A DNA stretch of 36,243 nt from Peribacillus muralis (GCF_001439925.1 NZ_LMBV01000031.1:1005-37247), one strand, 5' to 3'. Numbered from the stretch's first letter, positions 1 through 8,196 are shown. Numbers and translations are program-made. Notes: generated from the sequence alone by a model not told the origin.

Positions 1-88
1 CAAAAAGGCTACCAAATGGCAGCCCTGTATCTCCAACTAACGCACCTATAGTCATTTTATATTCCCCTACTCACTAACAATTTATAAT

Positions 89-253
89 CATAGATCCCTT
101 CTTATTGAAACTGGGGCAGGCGTTAAAGAGATTCAAGAAAGAATAGAGCATTCAGACATCAACACGACGATGAACAATTACGTTCATATGACAAAAAATA
201 TCGAAGAAAAGACCTCCCATAGGTTCAGTGAACTTACGAAAGGTCTCCTCTAA
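89..253 (+). pseudogene. Tyrosine recombinase (phage/island integrase), C-terminal fragment
   Basis: An open stretch of about 54 codons ends in TAA and reads as the last part of a phage-type tyrosine recombinase: HRSLLIETGAGVKEIQERI, then EHSDINTTMNNYVHMT. The His of the usual LGHSDI box and the catalytic Tyr of NNYVHMT are present. The N-terminal arm-binding and core-binding domains and the first catalytic Arg are absent, and upstream sequence has no matching coding frame, so this is a relic and not a working enzyme. It sits next to short direct repeats and a groEL-like end, which is how an integrase gene lies beside its attachment site. Confidence 0.75.
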
Positions 254-280
254 TTGGTGAAGTAAAGTTGTTCAAAAATT

Positions 281-301
281 AAAAGTTAGCAAAAAGTTAG
301 C
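281..301 (+). repeat. Direct repeats AAAAGTTAGC x2 (candidate integrase arm sites)
   Basis: Two copies of AAAAGTTAGC lie at 281-290 and 292-301, between the integrase relic and the groEL-like block. Short direct repeats beside int are typical arm-type binding sites of tyrosine recombinases. That role is inferred from position only. Confidence 0.4.
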
Positions 302-356
302 ATTACACTAATCTCCACCTTACAAACCCCTATATACCAAGGGTTCTAGGCGATGA

Positions 357-383
357 TTACATCATGCCGCCCATAGATTCTGG
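357..383 (-). other. groEL 3'-end-like block, candidate attachment site
   Basis: On the minus strand these bases read P-E-S-M-G-G-M-M-stop, the typical GroEL C-terminus (GMGGMM type). Upstream codons do not continue as GroEL. The 3' end of groEL is a known integration target of Firmicutes tyrosine-recombinase elements such as some staphylococcal pathogenicity islands. A detached groEL tail about 100 bp from an integrase C-terminus therefore looks like an att half-site carried by, or left behind by, an element. Confidence 0.5.
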
Positions 384-490
384 AGTTTTACATGAGAACA
401 TCATACAATCTAACCTTAATTAAAGCATACAACAAAACATTCGTTCTCCACTAAAATATTCACTCAGCAATATAAAATATTATCGTTTTC

Positions 491-520
491 GGCACCTTTT
501 TGGTGCCCAGGGTTTTTTTC
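491..520 (+). terminator. Hairpin with T-run
   Basis: GGCACC-TTTTT-GGTGCC forms a perfect 6-bp stem, followed after CAGGG by seven T residues. It resembles a rho-independent terminator reading rightwards, but no intact gene ends just before it. The rest of 384-741 shows no convincing gene. Confidence 0.4.
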
Positions 521-741
521 TTATAAACGGGTCGTTAGCAAGAAGCTATTGAGCTTATTCCACAAACGCGCCCTTTAATGGAACAAAGAAAAAACTAGTT
601 TTAATAGGGTATGGAAACGATTCGAGTAATGAGGGGCCACTATTGAATTTATTCATAGTAATCCCCAGTCTATCATGTAGTGTTCCAGTTTTAATTTCTA
701 ACAATTTCCATTTCTTTATTTTTTAGTGTATGGATAGTGTA

Positions 742-1260
742 TCACTCAACAAGCTGATCCTCAATAAAATGCATCCTCTTAATTACCTTTCCTTCCTTAT
801 TTTTATCATAAACATTGTATTCTTTTTGTGGTTCAGCATCTGACCAAATGATCGATGCAATGAGATCATGCTTATGATATTCCATCCGATCCGTATTCAT
901 GTAACTTTCATCAGGCTTCCAGTCTCTTGGCAAATCGTCACTTTCCCTATAGAAGGACATATAAAAAATCCTCTTTTTCCCTTCTATTACTTTAATTTCA
1001 TCTTCAACTGGGGGATTCTTAATGTATTTTTCAACTAATTCCTTCAAAACCTTTAAATCTTTTGGTGGATTCAGAATCATATAATGCTTTCTAAGCGTCA
1101 ACACTTCTTCATCATTTTTACCAACGACCTGTTCTGTATTGGCAATTTCGAAAATCTTTGTTTTCCCACTTGATTCCTCATTCTTTGTACACCCAATTAA
1201 GTATAATGGAATGAAGCATATGCTAATAATCAAAACTAGAATTTTTAAATCAACTTTAAT
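742..1260 (-). CDS. Small lipoprotein, probable ATT start
   Basis: A 172-residue protein of unrecognised family. Its N-terminus is a lipoprotein signal: MKVDLK, a hydrophobic stretch, then LIGC with the lipid-modified Cys at about residue 24, so it should be anchored on the outer face of the membrane. The rest is charged, with many Lys, Glu and Asp. Start choice: the only standard start, TTG at 1233, has no ribosome binding site and gives a truncated signal peptide. An in-frame ATT at 1258-1260 lies 9 nt after GAGGGGG and restores a Lys-containing n-region. That ATT overlaps the TAA of the upstream secreted-protein gene by one base, implying translational coupling and a shared surface role. 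Function unknown. Confidence 0.7.
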   Translation of the reverse strand: MKVDLKILVLIISICFIPLYLIGCTKNEESSGKTKIFEIANTEQVVGKNDEEVLTLRKHYMILNPPKDLKVLKELVEKYIKNPPVEDEIKVIEGKKRIFYMSFYRESDDLPRDWKPDESYMNTDRMEYHKHDLIASIIWSDAEPQKEYNVYDKNKEGKVIKRMHFIEDQLVE

Positions 1261-3976
1261 TGCTGAATTCCCCCTCGAAAGGTATTTCCATATCCATTAA
1301 AGTAACAAAAGGTTTATATTCCCCATCATAATCTTCATAATGCTGTAAAACAAACCAGGCACGAAATCCTGCTAAGTTGACATACTCCTTCTCCACATCT
1401 GGCTGATCTAACCCAAAATGATCATATAAACGAACATGCATAACACCTTTAAAGTGATTATTCTCTACTGAAAAGTCTTTTACGGAAACGGTATTCCCCC
1501 AAGTATCATTCACTGATATTGTAAGTCCGCCTGTTCTATCGCCCCAAGTGCTAAACGTCGGGTAAACAGCATTATCCTGAATATATTGATAAAATTTATC
1601 TGTATCCTTTGTATTTTTATCAAACTGAAGTGCTGCCAAATTACCTCCATTTTTCTTTAACTCATCAACTAAAGCATTTTTGAGGAATTCAATATAGGCT
1701 TTTGTTGTCTCATGCTCCCTCGCTTTTTTCGTTAAAGTCTGATTGCGATAATCAGCACCATTTCCTTCCTCAAAATGATCGATCATATCTAAAATAACAT
1801 CTTCCATTTCTCCCGTAGAAAATAAGCTTGTTGACATCCACTCGAACTCATCAAAGAGAATATCTGGCGAATCAGATTCCCATAATTGGAAGTTGAACAT
1901 CCAGCTAAGGTCAGTCATTTCATCGCCAGTATAATCATTTGTTTTCATATCATTCGCTACATCTCCATTTTCATCATAGCCTTCTGGTCTATCTGATTGA
2001 TAAATTACTAAATTGGATAAATCAGAGTACAACAACGGTCTTTTATCCTCTTTATCAAAAATTCCATCTCCATCACTATCTTTTTGGTCAGGAAAACTGG
2101 TTGGAAAGAAACCTTCAAAACGAATAGTAGTTCCAAAAATATCCATCGTAAATGTTTTGAATGGACCCATTTCTTGCCCATCGGTTAATCCATCTCCGTC
2201 ACTATCTTTCTTGTTAGGATCTGAGTAGATGATACCGTATGGTGTTTTCATTCCTTCAGTTTCATAGGTATCGTATAAGCCGTCCCCATCTGAATCTTTT
2301 GGATCTGTCTCTCCACCACTTGAATCATCGCTACTAGAAACTATATTCTTATCTCTGCTTAAGTAGTCTATTTCCTTACTCCAAAGCTCTAACCATTTTT
2401 TCTTATCAACAACCATATATTCACGAAGCTGAGTCGTTTCCACACTTATTGTATCCTTACTTGTATCTAACACAGCGTTAAGGCTTTCAAACATTTCTTC
2501 CTCTTCATTATACCAAACGATGGCTAGATCATCTTCCAACGTGTCTCCTAGCTTTGATTCATCATAAGTAAATGTAATGCTTGCCTTATCAAATTCTGAT
2601 TGCGTATTGATCCTAATAGGAGAACCAATAATACCGTGTAAATTAGTTGTTTTCATATTACCTATGTTTGTGCTAATTCTAGTCGTTTTATTAATATTAT
2701 CCTTTGCACTAAAACTAACTTCTACACTTGTTATTTCTGATTTACCAGCCGGTTTCAATGATTGACGAATAGATTGTTGATGGAGTTCTTGTGAATCCGT
2801 GGTCTCGTCATTATCACTGTCTTCAGCATTCGGGTTTGTCTTTAAAGCATGTTCATCTCCATCACTTAATCCATCGCTATCTGTATCATCCTTATTAGGT
2901 AATGAATCAAACTGTTGAACTTCAAATCCGTCAGTTAAACCATCTTGGTCTGAATCTTTCTTCATCAAATTTGTTTGATAAGCCTGCTCATCTTTATTTT
3001 TCAGGCCGTCTTCATCGCTATCTTCATCTGCATCACTTATGCCATTATCATCTGCATCATATTTAATAGGGGAAATAGAGGATTTCATCTCATATTCAAT
3101 ATTGTCCTTTAATCCATCTCCATCTGTATCCTTTTCAAATGGATTCATTCCCTCTAGGAATTCTATTCCATCGGTTATCGTGTCACCATCCGTGTCAGAA
3201 GTAGATTCAAAGAATTCTGTGTTAAATTGATAGCCTGCTTTTTCAAGTCCGAATAATACTTGTTTATATACATTTTGATAGGATTTTGATGCAGGGATAG
3301 CTAGATCTTTTTCTAGAAACCCATTCGCTTTTTCAGACATTTTCACAGCGTTATTCAAATGAGCTTTTATTTTATTTCCTTTGTGAGCCGTTTGATCAGA
3401 GATATCCTTTAAAATGCCGATAGCATTTTTATTGACAATTTTATCAGATAAATAAAAATTAAAGAGTATGTCTGCAAGTAATGCTTCAGTTGGTTTATTA
3501 AAATCGTTTTTTGTTACATACCCCCATAGACATATGGTTAACTTATGTTTGATTACCAAGAGCCGATCACTTTTAAGAACCACCTCTTTTATATACTCCT
3601 CTTCAACAGCTTGTTCATATTCGTTAATCAATTGTTGGAGTACATCAGGTTCATTTATCTCTTTTTCTTTGAAGTCTCCAGTATCATCCATTTCCGCTAC
3701 CAGTTTAGAATCAAACTTCGCATTCGTTTCTTGTATGACTGTGGCAAAACGCTTTAATTCTTTTATTGCAATCTGATCATAGATTTTTGCAATTCTTGTG
3801 TCCTCATAGAATTCATATTCACTTAACCACTGTTTTACATTTTGCTCACTAGAAATCTTATTTTTTCCTTGATTAGCTTGGTTATTGCTCTTGGCAACGA
3901 CCGCTTGCCCAAAACCGCTAAAAATCATTGCAAAGATCAATAATAAACTCAACATCCTTTTTAATTTTTTTCCCAC
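1256..3976 (-). CDS. Large secreted protein with two calcium-binding DxDxDG repeat clusters
   Basis: About 906 residues. The GTG start at 3976 is chosen because GAGGTG lies 9 nt upstream; a GTG at 3988 falls inside that site. A signal peptide follows (Lys-rich n-region, LLLIFAMIFSGFG, cleavage near AVVA). Residues about 35-250 are helical and unrecognised. Residues about 255-400 carry six or so thrombospondin-3-like calcium loops (DTDGDGLKD, DSDQDGLTDG, DTDSDGLSDGDE). A beta-rich segment follows at about 410-540. A second calcium cluster at about 560-660 (DSDGDGLYDTYETEG, DSDGDGLTDGQEMG, DSDGDGIFDKED) resembles the loops at the front of Bacillus binary-toxin protective antigen. The last 250 residues match nothing I recognise. 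It has no LPXTG or transmembrane anchor, so it is released or held by partners such as the overlapping lipoprotein. Adhesin, toxin component or enzyme are all possible. Confidence 0.85.
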   Translation of the reverse strand: MGKKLKRMLSLLLIFAMIFSGFGQAVVAKSNNQANQGKNKISSEQNVKQWLSEYEFYEDTRIAKIYDQIAIKELKRFATVIQETNAKFDSKLVAEMDDTGDFKEKEINEPDVLQQLINEYEQAVEEEYIKEVVLKSDRLLVIKHKLTICLWGYVTKNDFNKPTEALLADILFNFYLSDKIVNKNAIGILKDISDQTAHKGNKIKAHLNNAVKMSEKANGFLEKDLAIPASKSYQNVYKQVLFGLEKAGYQFNTEFFESTSDTDGDTITDGIEFLEGMNPFEKDTDGDGLKDNIEYEMKSSISPIKYDADDNGISDADEDSDEDGLKNKDEQAYQTNLMKKDSDQDGLTDGFEVQQFDSLPNKDDTDSDGLSDGDEHALKTNPNAEDSDNDETTDSQELHQQSIRQSLKPAGKSEITSVEVSFSAKDNINKTTRISTNIGNMKTTNLHGIIGSPIRINTQSEFDKASITFTYDESKLGDTLEDDLAIVWYNEEEEMFESLNAVLDTSKDTISVETTQLREYMVVDKKKWLELWSKEIDYLSRDKNIVSSSDDSSGGETDPKDSDGDGLYDTYETEGMKTPYGIIYSDPNKKDSDGDGLTDGQEMGPFKTFTMDIFGTTIRFEGFFPTSFPDQKDSDGDGIFDKEDKRPLLYSDLSNLVIYQSDRPEGYDENGDVANDMKTNDYTGDEMTDLSWMFNFQLWESDSPDILFDEFEWMSTSLFSTGEMEDVILDMIDHFEEGNGADYRNQTLTKKAREHETTKAYIEFLKNALVDELKKNGGNLAALQFDKNTKDTDKFYQYIQDNAVYPTFSTWGDRTGGLTISVNDTWGNTVSVKDFSVENNHFKGVMHVRLYDHFGLDQPDVEKEYVNLAGFRAWFVLQHYEDYDGEYKPFVTLMDMEIPFEGEFSN

Positions 3977-4310
3977 CGTGATAATCACCTCTATTAAAAT
4001 ATTTTTTTAACCTATTGACGTTATCGTGGTTCCCAACCGAAGAAATATTGTCAAAATCCCTGAAATCATGTCATTAGATCAACTCCATTACAAGTGTTAT
4101 TTTCTAATAGAAACTAGTTAGTATCTATCAAAAGTATAAAATGGGAATATATTCCTAGCAAAATTAATACTGAATATTCTAAAAATTATTAAAACAGAAA
4201 GACACCTAATATTTAAGTGCCTTGTCTTTTTAAATTTACCAAAAATAAATAAATCTTTGCCCCAATATATTTTCGGCCTGTAAACCAATGAATGAATCCC
4301 GTTTCACTCC

Positions 4311-4442
4311 TCACCCGTTTATATGAAACGTGTCAGAGGATGATGCTTTTTGGTCCTTAGACTGTGGCGAAAATGCAAAAAGCAATGAAGAGCATAAAAT
4401 AAACAGTAACAGTTCTTATAGTTCCTTGAGGGATAAATTCAT
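4311..4442 (-). pseudogene. Phr-like secreted peptide precursor with an in-frame stop
   Basis: A strong ribosome binding site (GGGAGGAAAGGAG) precedes ATG at 4440-4442. The frame reads MNLSLKEL, then TAA at codon 9, then continues open for 34 codons: a hydrophobic core LLLFILCSSLLFAF and a polar tail SPQSKDQKASSSDTFHING. The layout (short basic start, signal peptide, polar C-terminal tail of about 20 residues) matches Phr/NprX-type precursors, whose last residues are the exported signal. No Rap/NprR receptor gene is adjacent. No alternative start lies after the TAA, so as written the gene is broken, unless the TAA is a sequencing error. The family call is inference from layout only. Confidence 0.35.
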
Positions 4443-4655
4443 TTTTTCTCCTTTCCTCCCAATAAAATAATTTTATCAACTAAGTATTAGTTTACATATT
4501 AAAAATATGGTTTATAAGGTAAATATTACCTAAATGTTTTTATCAGACTTATGAATTAATGATTAATTTTGTTCCGCAATCGGGCCAAAACGGGGCCAGC
4601 AACCCCAGGCCATACGCTTTTTGGTGTAGTGGATAGGGTTCTTCAAAAGCTTAGT

Positions 4656-5006
4656 TTAATTATGATTACAATTAATTTGTTGATCTTTATCTATTCCTTT
4701 TATATTTGCATACTTATTACCCCATTCACACATTGTGTTTAATACTGGTACAAATGATCTTCCTAAATCAGTTAAACTGTATTCTACTTTTGGTGGTACC
4801 TCATTAAATATTTCTCTTCGTACAAGTCCATCTCTTTCTAACTGTTTCAATTGATCTGTTAAGACTTTTTGTGTAATTCCAGGTATTAATTCGTAAAACT
4901 CCTTTGTTCTTACTGAATTTTGACTCAAGAAAAAGAGTATTAAACATTTCCATTTTCCACCTGCAATGTTCATAAAAATGTTGATTCCAGTTTTATAGTT
5001 AACCAT
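4656..5006 (-). CDS. HxlR-family winged-helix transcriptional regulator
   Basis: A 116-residue protein with the HxlR signature: GGKWKCLILFFL near the N-terminus, then FYELIPGITQKVLTDQLKQL (recognition helix region) and the wing EVPPKVEYSLTDLGRSF. HxlR proteins are dimeric DNA-binding regulators that often sense reactive electrophiles or aldehydes. The ATG at 5006 has GGAGGG 7 nt upstream; a GTG at 5030 gives an implausible extension through that site. It is divergent from the nitroreductase gene, with about 120 bp between them containing a perfect short dyad. This is the standard arrangement for a regulator controlling a flavin reductase, so the nitroreductase is its likely target. Confidence 0.9.
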   Translation of the reverse strand: MVNYKTGINIFMNIAGGKWKCLILFFLSQNSVRTKEFYELIPGITQKVLTDQLKQLERDGLVRREIFNEVPPKVEYSLTDLGRSFVPVLNTMCEWGNKYANIKGIDKDQQINCNHN

Positions 5007-5036
5007 GTGCTGTCCCTCCTGAATAGGCACTTAAAA

Positions 5037-5049
5037 GTGGCTATACCAC
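5037..5049. promoter_or_regulatory. Dyad GTGG-CTATA-CCAC, candidate HxlR operator
   Basis: A perfect 4+5+4 inverted repeat lies in the short divergent intergenic region just upstream of the HxlR start. Its position suits autoregulation and control of the nitroreductase. It is short enough to be chance. Confidence 0.3.
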
Positions 5050-5086
5050 ATTTTTGTGCGTTATTTTCTTATTTATTATTGCTTAC

Positions 5087-5092
5087 TATAAT
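5087..5092 (+). promoter_or_regulatory. Candidate -10 element of the nitroreductase gene
   Basis: TATAAT lies 34 bp before the nitroreductase ATG in AT-rich sequence. No good TTGACA-like -35 element is seen at standard spacing, which would suit an activated or repressed promoter. Confidence 0.4.
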
Positions 5093-5125
5093 TAAAGCAT
5101 AAATAAAAAACTTGGAGTTGTTATA

Positions 5126-5755
5126 ATGAGTGTAAAAAATATTTTGGAAAAAAGACGTTCAATTAGACATTATGATTCAAGTTATAAAATAAGTTCAGAA
5201 ATTCTAACCTCATTTATTGAAAGTGCAAGTAAGTCACCTAACGGAAATAATATTCAAGCAACTCGATACCTAATTATTGATGATCCAGACTTAAAAAACT
5301 TATTGCTCCCTATAGCTTTTAATCAACAACAAGTGGTAGAGGCTTCAACTTTAATTGTTATGTTAGGTGATTATCAAGCCTTTGATAAAGATAATATTAT
5401 TAAGATACATGAAGAAGGCTTTCAAGCAGGTTTTTTTGATGAATCGCTTAGGGAATATCTAGCGAATGCTGCAATAAACTATTATGAAAATAAATCAAAT
5501 GATGATTTAAAGCTAGAATTAACTAGAGATGTTAGTCTTGCATCAATGTCATTAATTTTGTTAGCAAATGATGCAGGTTTTGAAACAATTACTATGTCAG
5601 GCTATGATTCTAAGAAATTAAAAGCAATCTTAAATATTTCTGAAAGGTATTTAGATGTTATGCTCATAGCTATTGGAAAAGGTACTAAAGCCGGTCATAA
5701 TACCGTAAGGCATAATGTAAATAAGGTAATGTTTAGAAACAAAATAGTGAAATAG
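5126..5755 (+). CDS. Nitroreductase-family FMN oxidoreductase
   Basis: A 209-residue protein, the usual length of single-domain nitroreductases. The N-terminus (ILEKRRSIRHYD) is the family signature supplying Arg contacts to FMN phosphate. ESASKSPNGNNIQATRYLII is the conserved S-P-S-x-x-N-x-Q-like helix, and the last third carries GFETITMSGYD. It resembles the Bacillus YdgI/YodC group. Such enzymes use NAD(P)H to reduce nitro groups, quinones or other electrophiles in the cytosol; the substrate cannot be told from sequence. GGAG lies upstream of the ATG. The divergent HxlR gene next door suggests induction by an electrophilic compound. Confidence 0.9.
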   Translation: MSVKNILEKRRSIRHYDSSYKISSEILTSFIESASKSPNGNNIQATRYLIIDDPDLKNLLLPIAFNQQQVVEASTLIVMLGDYQAFDKDNIIKIHEEGFQAGFFDESLREYLANAAINYYENKSNDDLKLELTRDVSLASMSLILLANDAGFETITMSGYDSKKLKAILNISERYLDVMLIAIGKGTKAGHNTVRHNVNKVMFRNKIVK

Positions 5756-5826
5756 GGGTTTAAATTACTGTGCTTTTAAATTCTTATCAGTTCTGAAATA
5801 CAATTATATAACTGGAGGAGGGTAGT

Positions 5827-6621
5827 ATGGAGAAGTTTGTTAAAGTACATGTGATGCATACAGGAGATGTAAAATACGATCGAGCATTAGCTTTTAAGGA
5901 ACTTGATGTGATTCCACCCGTTAATCAAAGAGGTGAAGAGTATCAAGAATTAGTACCTGTATCTTGTTACTTGATTGAACATCCAAACGGACGAATTGTT
6001 GTCGATGCTGGATGGCATGAGGATATTCGTACTCAGCCAAAAGAACATTTTGGTGAAGATTTAAATCAGTTTATAGAGTATAGATTACCTGAAGGACGTT
6101 CGGTAAGAGAGCAACTTGCTTCAAAGAATATAACACCTCAGGATATAGATGCTGTTGTTATGACACACCAGGACGAAGATCATATTAGTGGACTTCAACA
6201 TTTAATTGGGGCTAAAAGATTTCTTGTTAGTGAACCTGAATGGAGGAACTGTGCAAACTTCAAAGAAAAATGGTACAAAGGAATTTCGTTCGAAGCTTTT
6301 GAACTTGAGTCCATTCCTTTTGGACCCTACAATTTAGGAAAAGATTTGTTTGGAGATGGACTCATTTATCTTGTATTTACACCTGGACATACGGACGGGC
6401 ATGTATCTGTACTTGCACGCGTAGAAAAAGGATGGTTATTACTAGTATCCGACGTAGGCTATGCTGAAAAATCGTGGAAAGAGTTAATTTTACCTGGTAA
6501 TACTGTTGACGAACAACAAGCTTTAGAATCTTTACAATGGGTGCAATACTTTTCACAAAGATCAGATTGTGTAGCTGCCATTGCTAATCACGATCCATCT
6601 GTTCGACCGGTTTCTTATTAA
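5827..6621 (+). CDS. Metallo-beta-lactamase-fold hydrolase, N-acyl-homoserine-lactonase-like
   Basis: A 264-residue protein with a GGAGGAGG ribosome binding site. The metal centre is recognisable: HQDEDH at residues 114-119, His188 in TPGHTDGH, Asp209 in VSDVGYAE and a late His in NHDP. Overall length and the long N-terminal strand region fit the lactonase (AiiA-type) branch. In the canonical HxHxDH motif the second His is Asp here. HxDxDH variants are widespread in this branch, so activity is not excluded, but the first metal site is altered. It is 71 bp downstream of the nitroreductase and may be cotranscribed. Lactonase activity is a family-level guess; other esters or lactones are equally possible. 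Confidence 0.8.
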   Translation: MEKFVKVHVMHTGDVKYDRALAFKELDVIPPVNQRGEEYQELVPVSCYLIEHPNGRIVVDAGWHEDIRTQPKEHFGEDLNQFIEYRLPEGRSVREQLASKNITPQDIDAVVMTHQDEDHISGLQHLIGAKRFLVSEPEWRNCANFKEKWYKGISFEAFELESIPFGPYNLGKDLFGDGLIYLVFTPGHTDGHVSVLARVEKGWLLLVSDVGYAEKSWKELILPGNTVDEQQALESLQWVQYFSQRSDCVAAIANHDPSVRPVSY

Positions 6622-6663
6622 CATGAATACGCCGGTGTATTGGGCTGTCGTGAGCGACCGAAG

Positions 6664-7166
6664 TTACTGTCGTTTATTTTCTTCGCTTTGACGGACGATA
6701 TCGTCAACGACGTGCTCGATCGGTGGAGCTGGCGTCGATTATAATTCCGTTTTTTAGAATGTCTTCTTTCGTTTGGTGCAATCGCGCAATGAGTTCCCGT
6801 TCCGTTTTCTTTCCGCCCCACTCATTTTTCGGTCGCTGGTCAAGCCGCCGGTTCAATGTGTCAAGGTCGACTTCGAGGAAAACACGCCGTCAAATAGAAC
6901 TATGAATTTCGAAAAGTTCCTAGAACCTCCGCAGAAAAATGTTACCGCCTCATCCAGGTTGGCGACCAAAGCTTTTACTTTATCTACATGCCAAATGTGG
7001 TGCTCGTGCGTGAAGCCATCCGTCCGTGTACCAGTTTCCGGATCGCCTTGATAAGCCAATTCACGGTCACCATTAATGGCATGATAGCCGCGCACTGCAA
7101 TTCTTTACAGACCGAAGTTTTGCCGGTTCCGGAAACGCCTTCAATCAGATAATTCCTAATGCCCAT
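6664..7166 (-). pseudogene. Small P-loop kinase (nucleoside/adenylate-kinase-like), frameshifted
   Basis: Joining three frames gives one protein of about 166 residues. It starts MGIRNYLIEGVSGTGKTS (Walker A), continues RGYHAINGDRELAYQGDPET, FFCGGSRNFSKF, LEVDLDTLNRRLDQRPKNEW and ends APPIEHVVDDIVRQSEENKRQ. Each junction needs one or two bases: near 7096 (after KELQ), near 6865 (before LEVD) and near 6735 (after IIIDA). Walker A, the R-rich lid and an Arg/Asp-rich sugar-nucleotide-like pocket point to a small AAA/adenylate-kinase-like phosphotransferase found in many Bacillus genomes. With three separate frameshifts it cannot be made as written. Its G+C is visibly higher than its neighbours, suggesting a different origin. 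Confidence 0.75.
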
Positions 7167-7264
7167 GGCTAGACCCCCATTTCTGTCTCTAAACTGCCCT
7201 TTTAGTCCATTTCTTCACAATTTCATACCGATTTTAACATAATTAACCTGTTTTGTTTTGGATG

Positions 7265-7300
7265 TGTTATTCCATTAAGTTGCCCTCTTATGGAATAACA
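7265..7300. repeat. Inverted repeat, 11-bp perfect stem
   Basis: TGTTATTCCAT and ATGGAATAACA pair perfectly around a 14-nt loop. There is no T-run, so this is not a standard terminator. The TTCCAT/ATGGAA ends recur in the next hairpin. Confidence 0.5.
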
Positions 7301-7388
7301 TACCATTTCAATATGAACCACCTAATTGCCTTCTTTGGCCCGATTGCTTAATACCAATTCAAAATTATGTGATTAACTCAATCTTTTA

Positions 7389-7440
7389 TTCCATTAAAAA
7401 GGACACTTACCTTATTACAGATAAGCGTCCTATAATGGAA
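7389..7440. repeat. Long imperfect hairpin bounded by TTCCATTA/TAATGGAA
   Basis: Outer arms TTCCATTA (7389-7396) and TAATGGAA (7433-7440) pair, as do AGGACaCTTA (7400-7409) and TAAGcGTCCT (7422-7431). It looks like a small noncoding repetitive element. No coding sequence is nearby. Confidence 0.5.
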
Positions 7441-7563
7441 CATCCGAGTTGCTTCTATTAGCCAGGTTAGCTCAATAAGAACCGGGTAAAAACCGCTCGG
7501 TCCATTGTGATGTGCTTTTCTTCTATTTACTACAAAGGGCGATTTTTTTTTGGTGCATAAATT

Positions 7564-7622
7564 AAAAAAAAGAGGTTGCCCTTAAAAGTCATACTCCTGA
7601 CTTTTGGTACAGCCCTGTTTTT
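7564..7622 (-). terminator. Strong hairpin, T-run on either strand
   Basis: AAAAGTCA-tactcc-TGACTTTT (7584-7605) is a perfect 8-bp stem with flanking partly paired AGAGGTTGCCC / ACAGCCCTG. It is bordered by A-runs on the left and Ts on the right, so it could terminate in both directions. GTACAGCC-type ends with a CTTTTGG core recur at about 24547, suggesting a repeated element or insertion-sequence remnant. Confidence 0.4.
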
Positions 7623-7631
7623 CCTAGAAAA

Positions 7632-7798
7632 TTAGCTGATTACCTCATATCGAATTTTAATACTTAACTCATCCTCATTTCCCAATATACAGATTTTACT
7701 GTCATTACGCGTTACTAGAGGTAAGTCTAATCTTTCACAAACTCCATTCTATCGTTAACATAAAAAAAACTATCACCAGCTTCTGAAGGCGCTCTCAT
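7632..7798 (-). pseudogene. Decayed small gene, unrecognised
   Basis: From ATG at 7796-7798 the minus strand reads MRAPSEAGDSFFYVNDRMEFVKD then TAG. In another frame from about the same point it reads ERLDLPLVTRNDSKICILGN, EDELSIKIRYEVIS and TAA. Joined with one base change these give one coherent protein of about 55 residues, so this looks like a small gene broken by a single-base indel near 7733. I do not recognise the family. A perfect hairpin AGGCCC-ATCTTA-GGGCCT lies just upstream (7842-7859). The rest of 7860-8100 shows nothing I can support. Confidence 0.35.
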
Positions 7799-8110
7799 AT
7801 GTACCCTTTTAAAAAATCCACCCTATTTAGCACCTTTCATAAGGCCCATCTTAGGGCCTGTACAACTGTATTACGTAACGGCATACGGTATCAGCAAGGC
7901 TACTATCATAGGGGGGAGTTAGTGGATTGGATTGGAATAGTATATTATATGCTGCATACTCCAATCAGTGCCGAATAGTAATACATATCAGCATCAGCCC
8001 AAAATCCCCGCACCCTCATACTCAACCCTTTCTGGAGTAATTACCCTGTGCATAAGACGACTTACGGGGAGGCTGAGTGCTAGATTTAGAGAGCAGTACC
8101 AATCTATTGA

Positions 8111-8148
8111 AAGACAAAAAGATTCGCATTCCTTTATATAGTGAATGC
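8111..8148 (-). terminator. Terminator of pgcA
   Basis: On the minus strand GCATTC-actatataaa-GAATGC is followed by GAATCTTTTTG, about 50-85 bp after the pgcA stop. Stem plus T-run fit an intrinsic terminator. Confidence 0.6.
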
Positions 8149-8196
8149 TGAGCCTAGTTATCTTACGAAGATCCTTTAAATGTGAGTCTTTCTTCT

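Noticed and set aside
1939..3776. Several plus-strand frames inside the large secreted-protein gene
   Set aside because: Antisense shadows of the Asp-rich repeats; no start signals.
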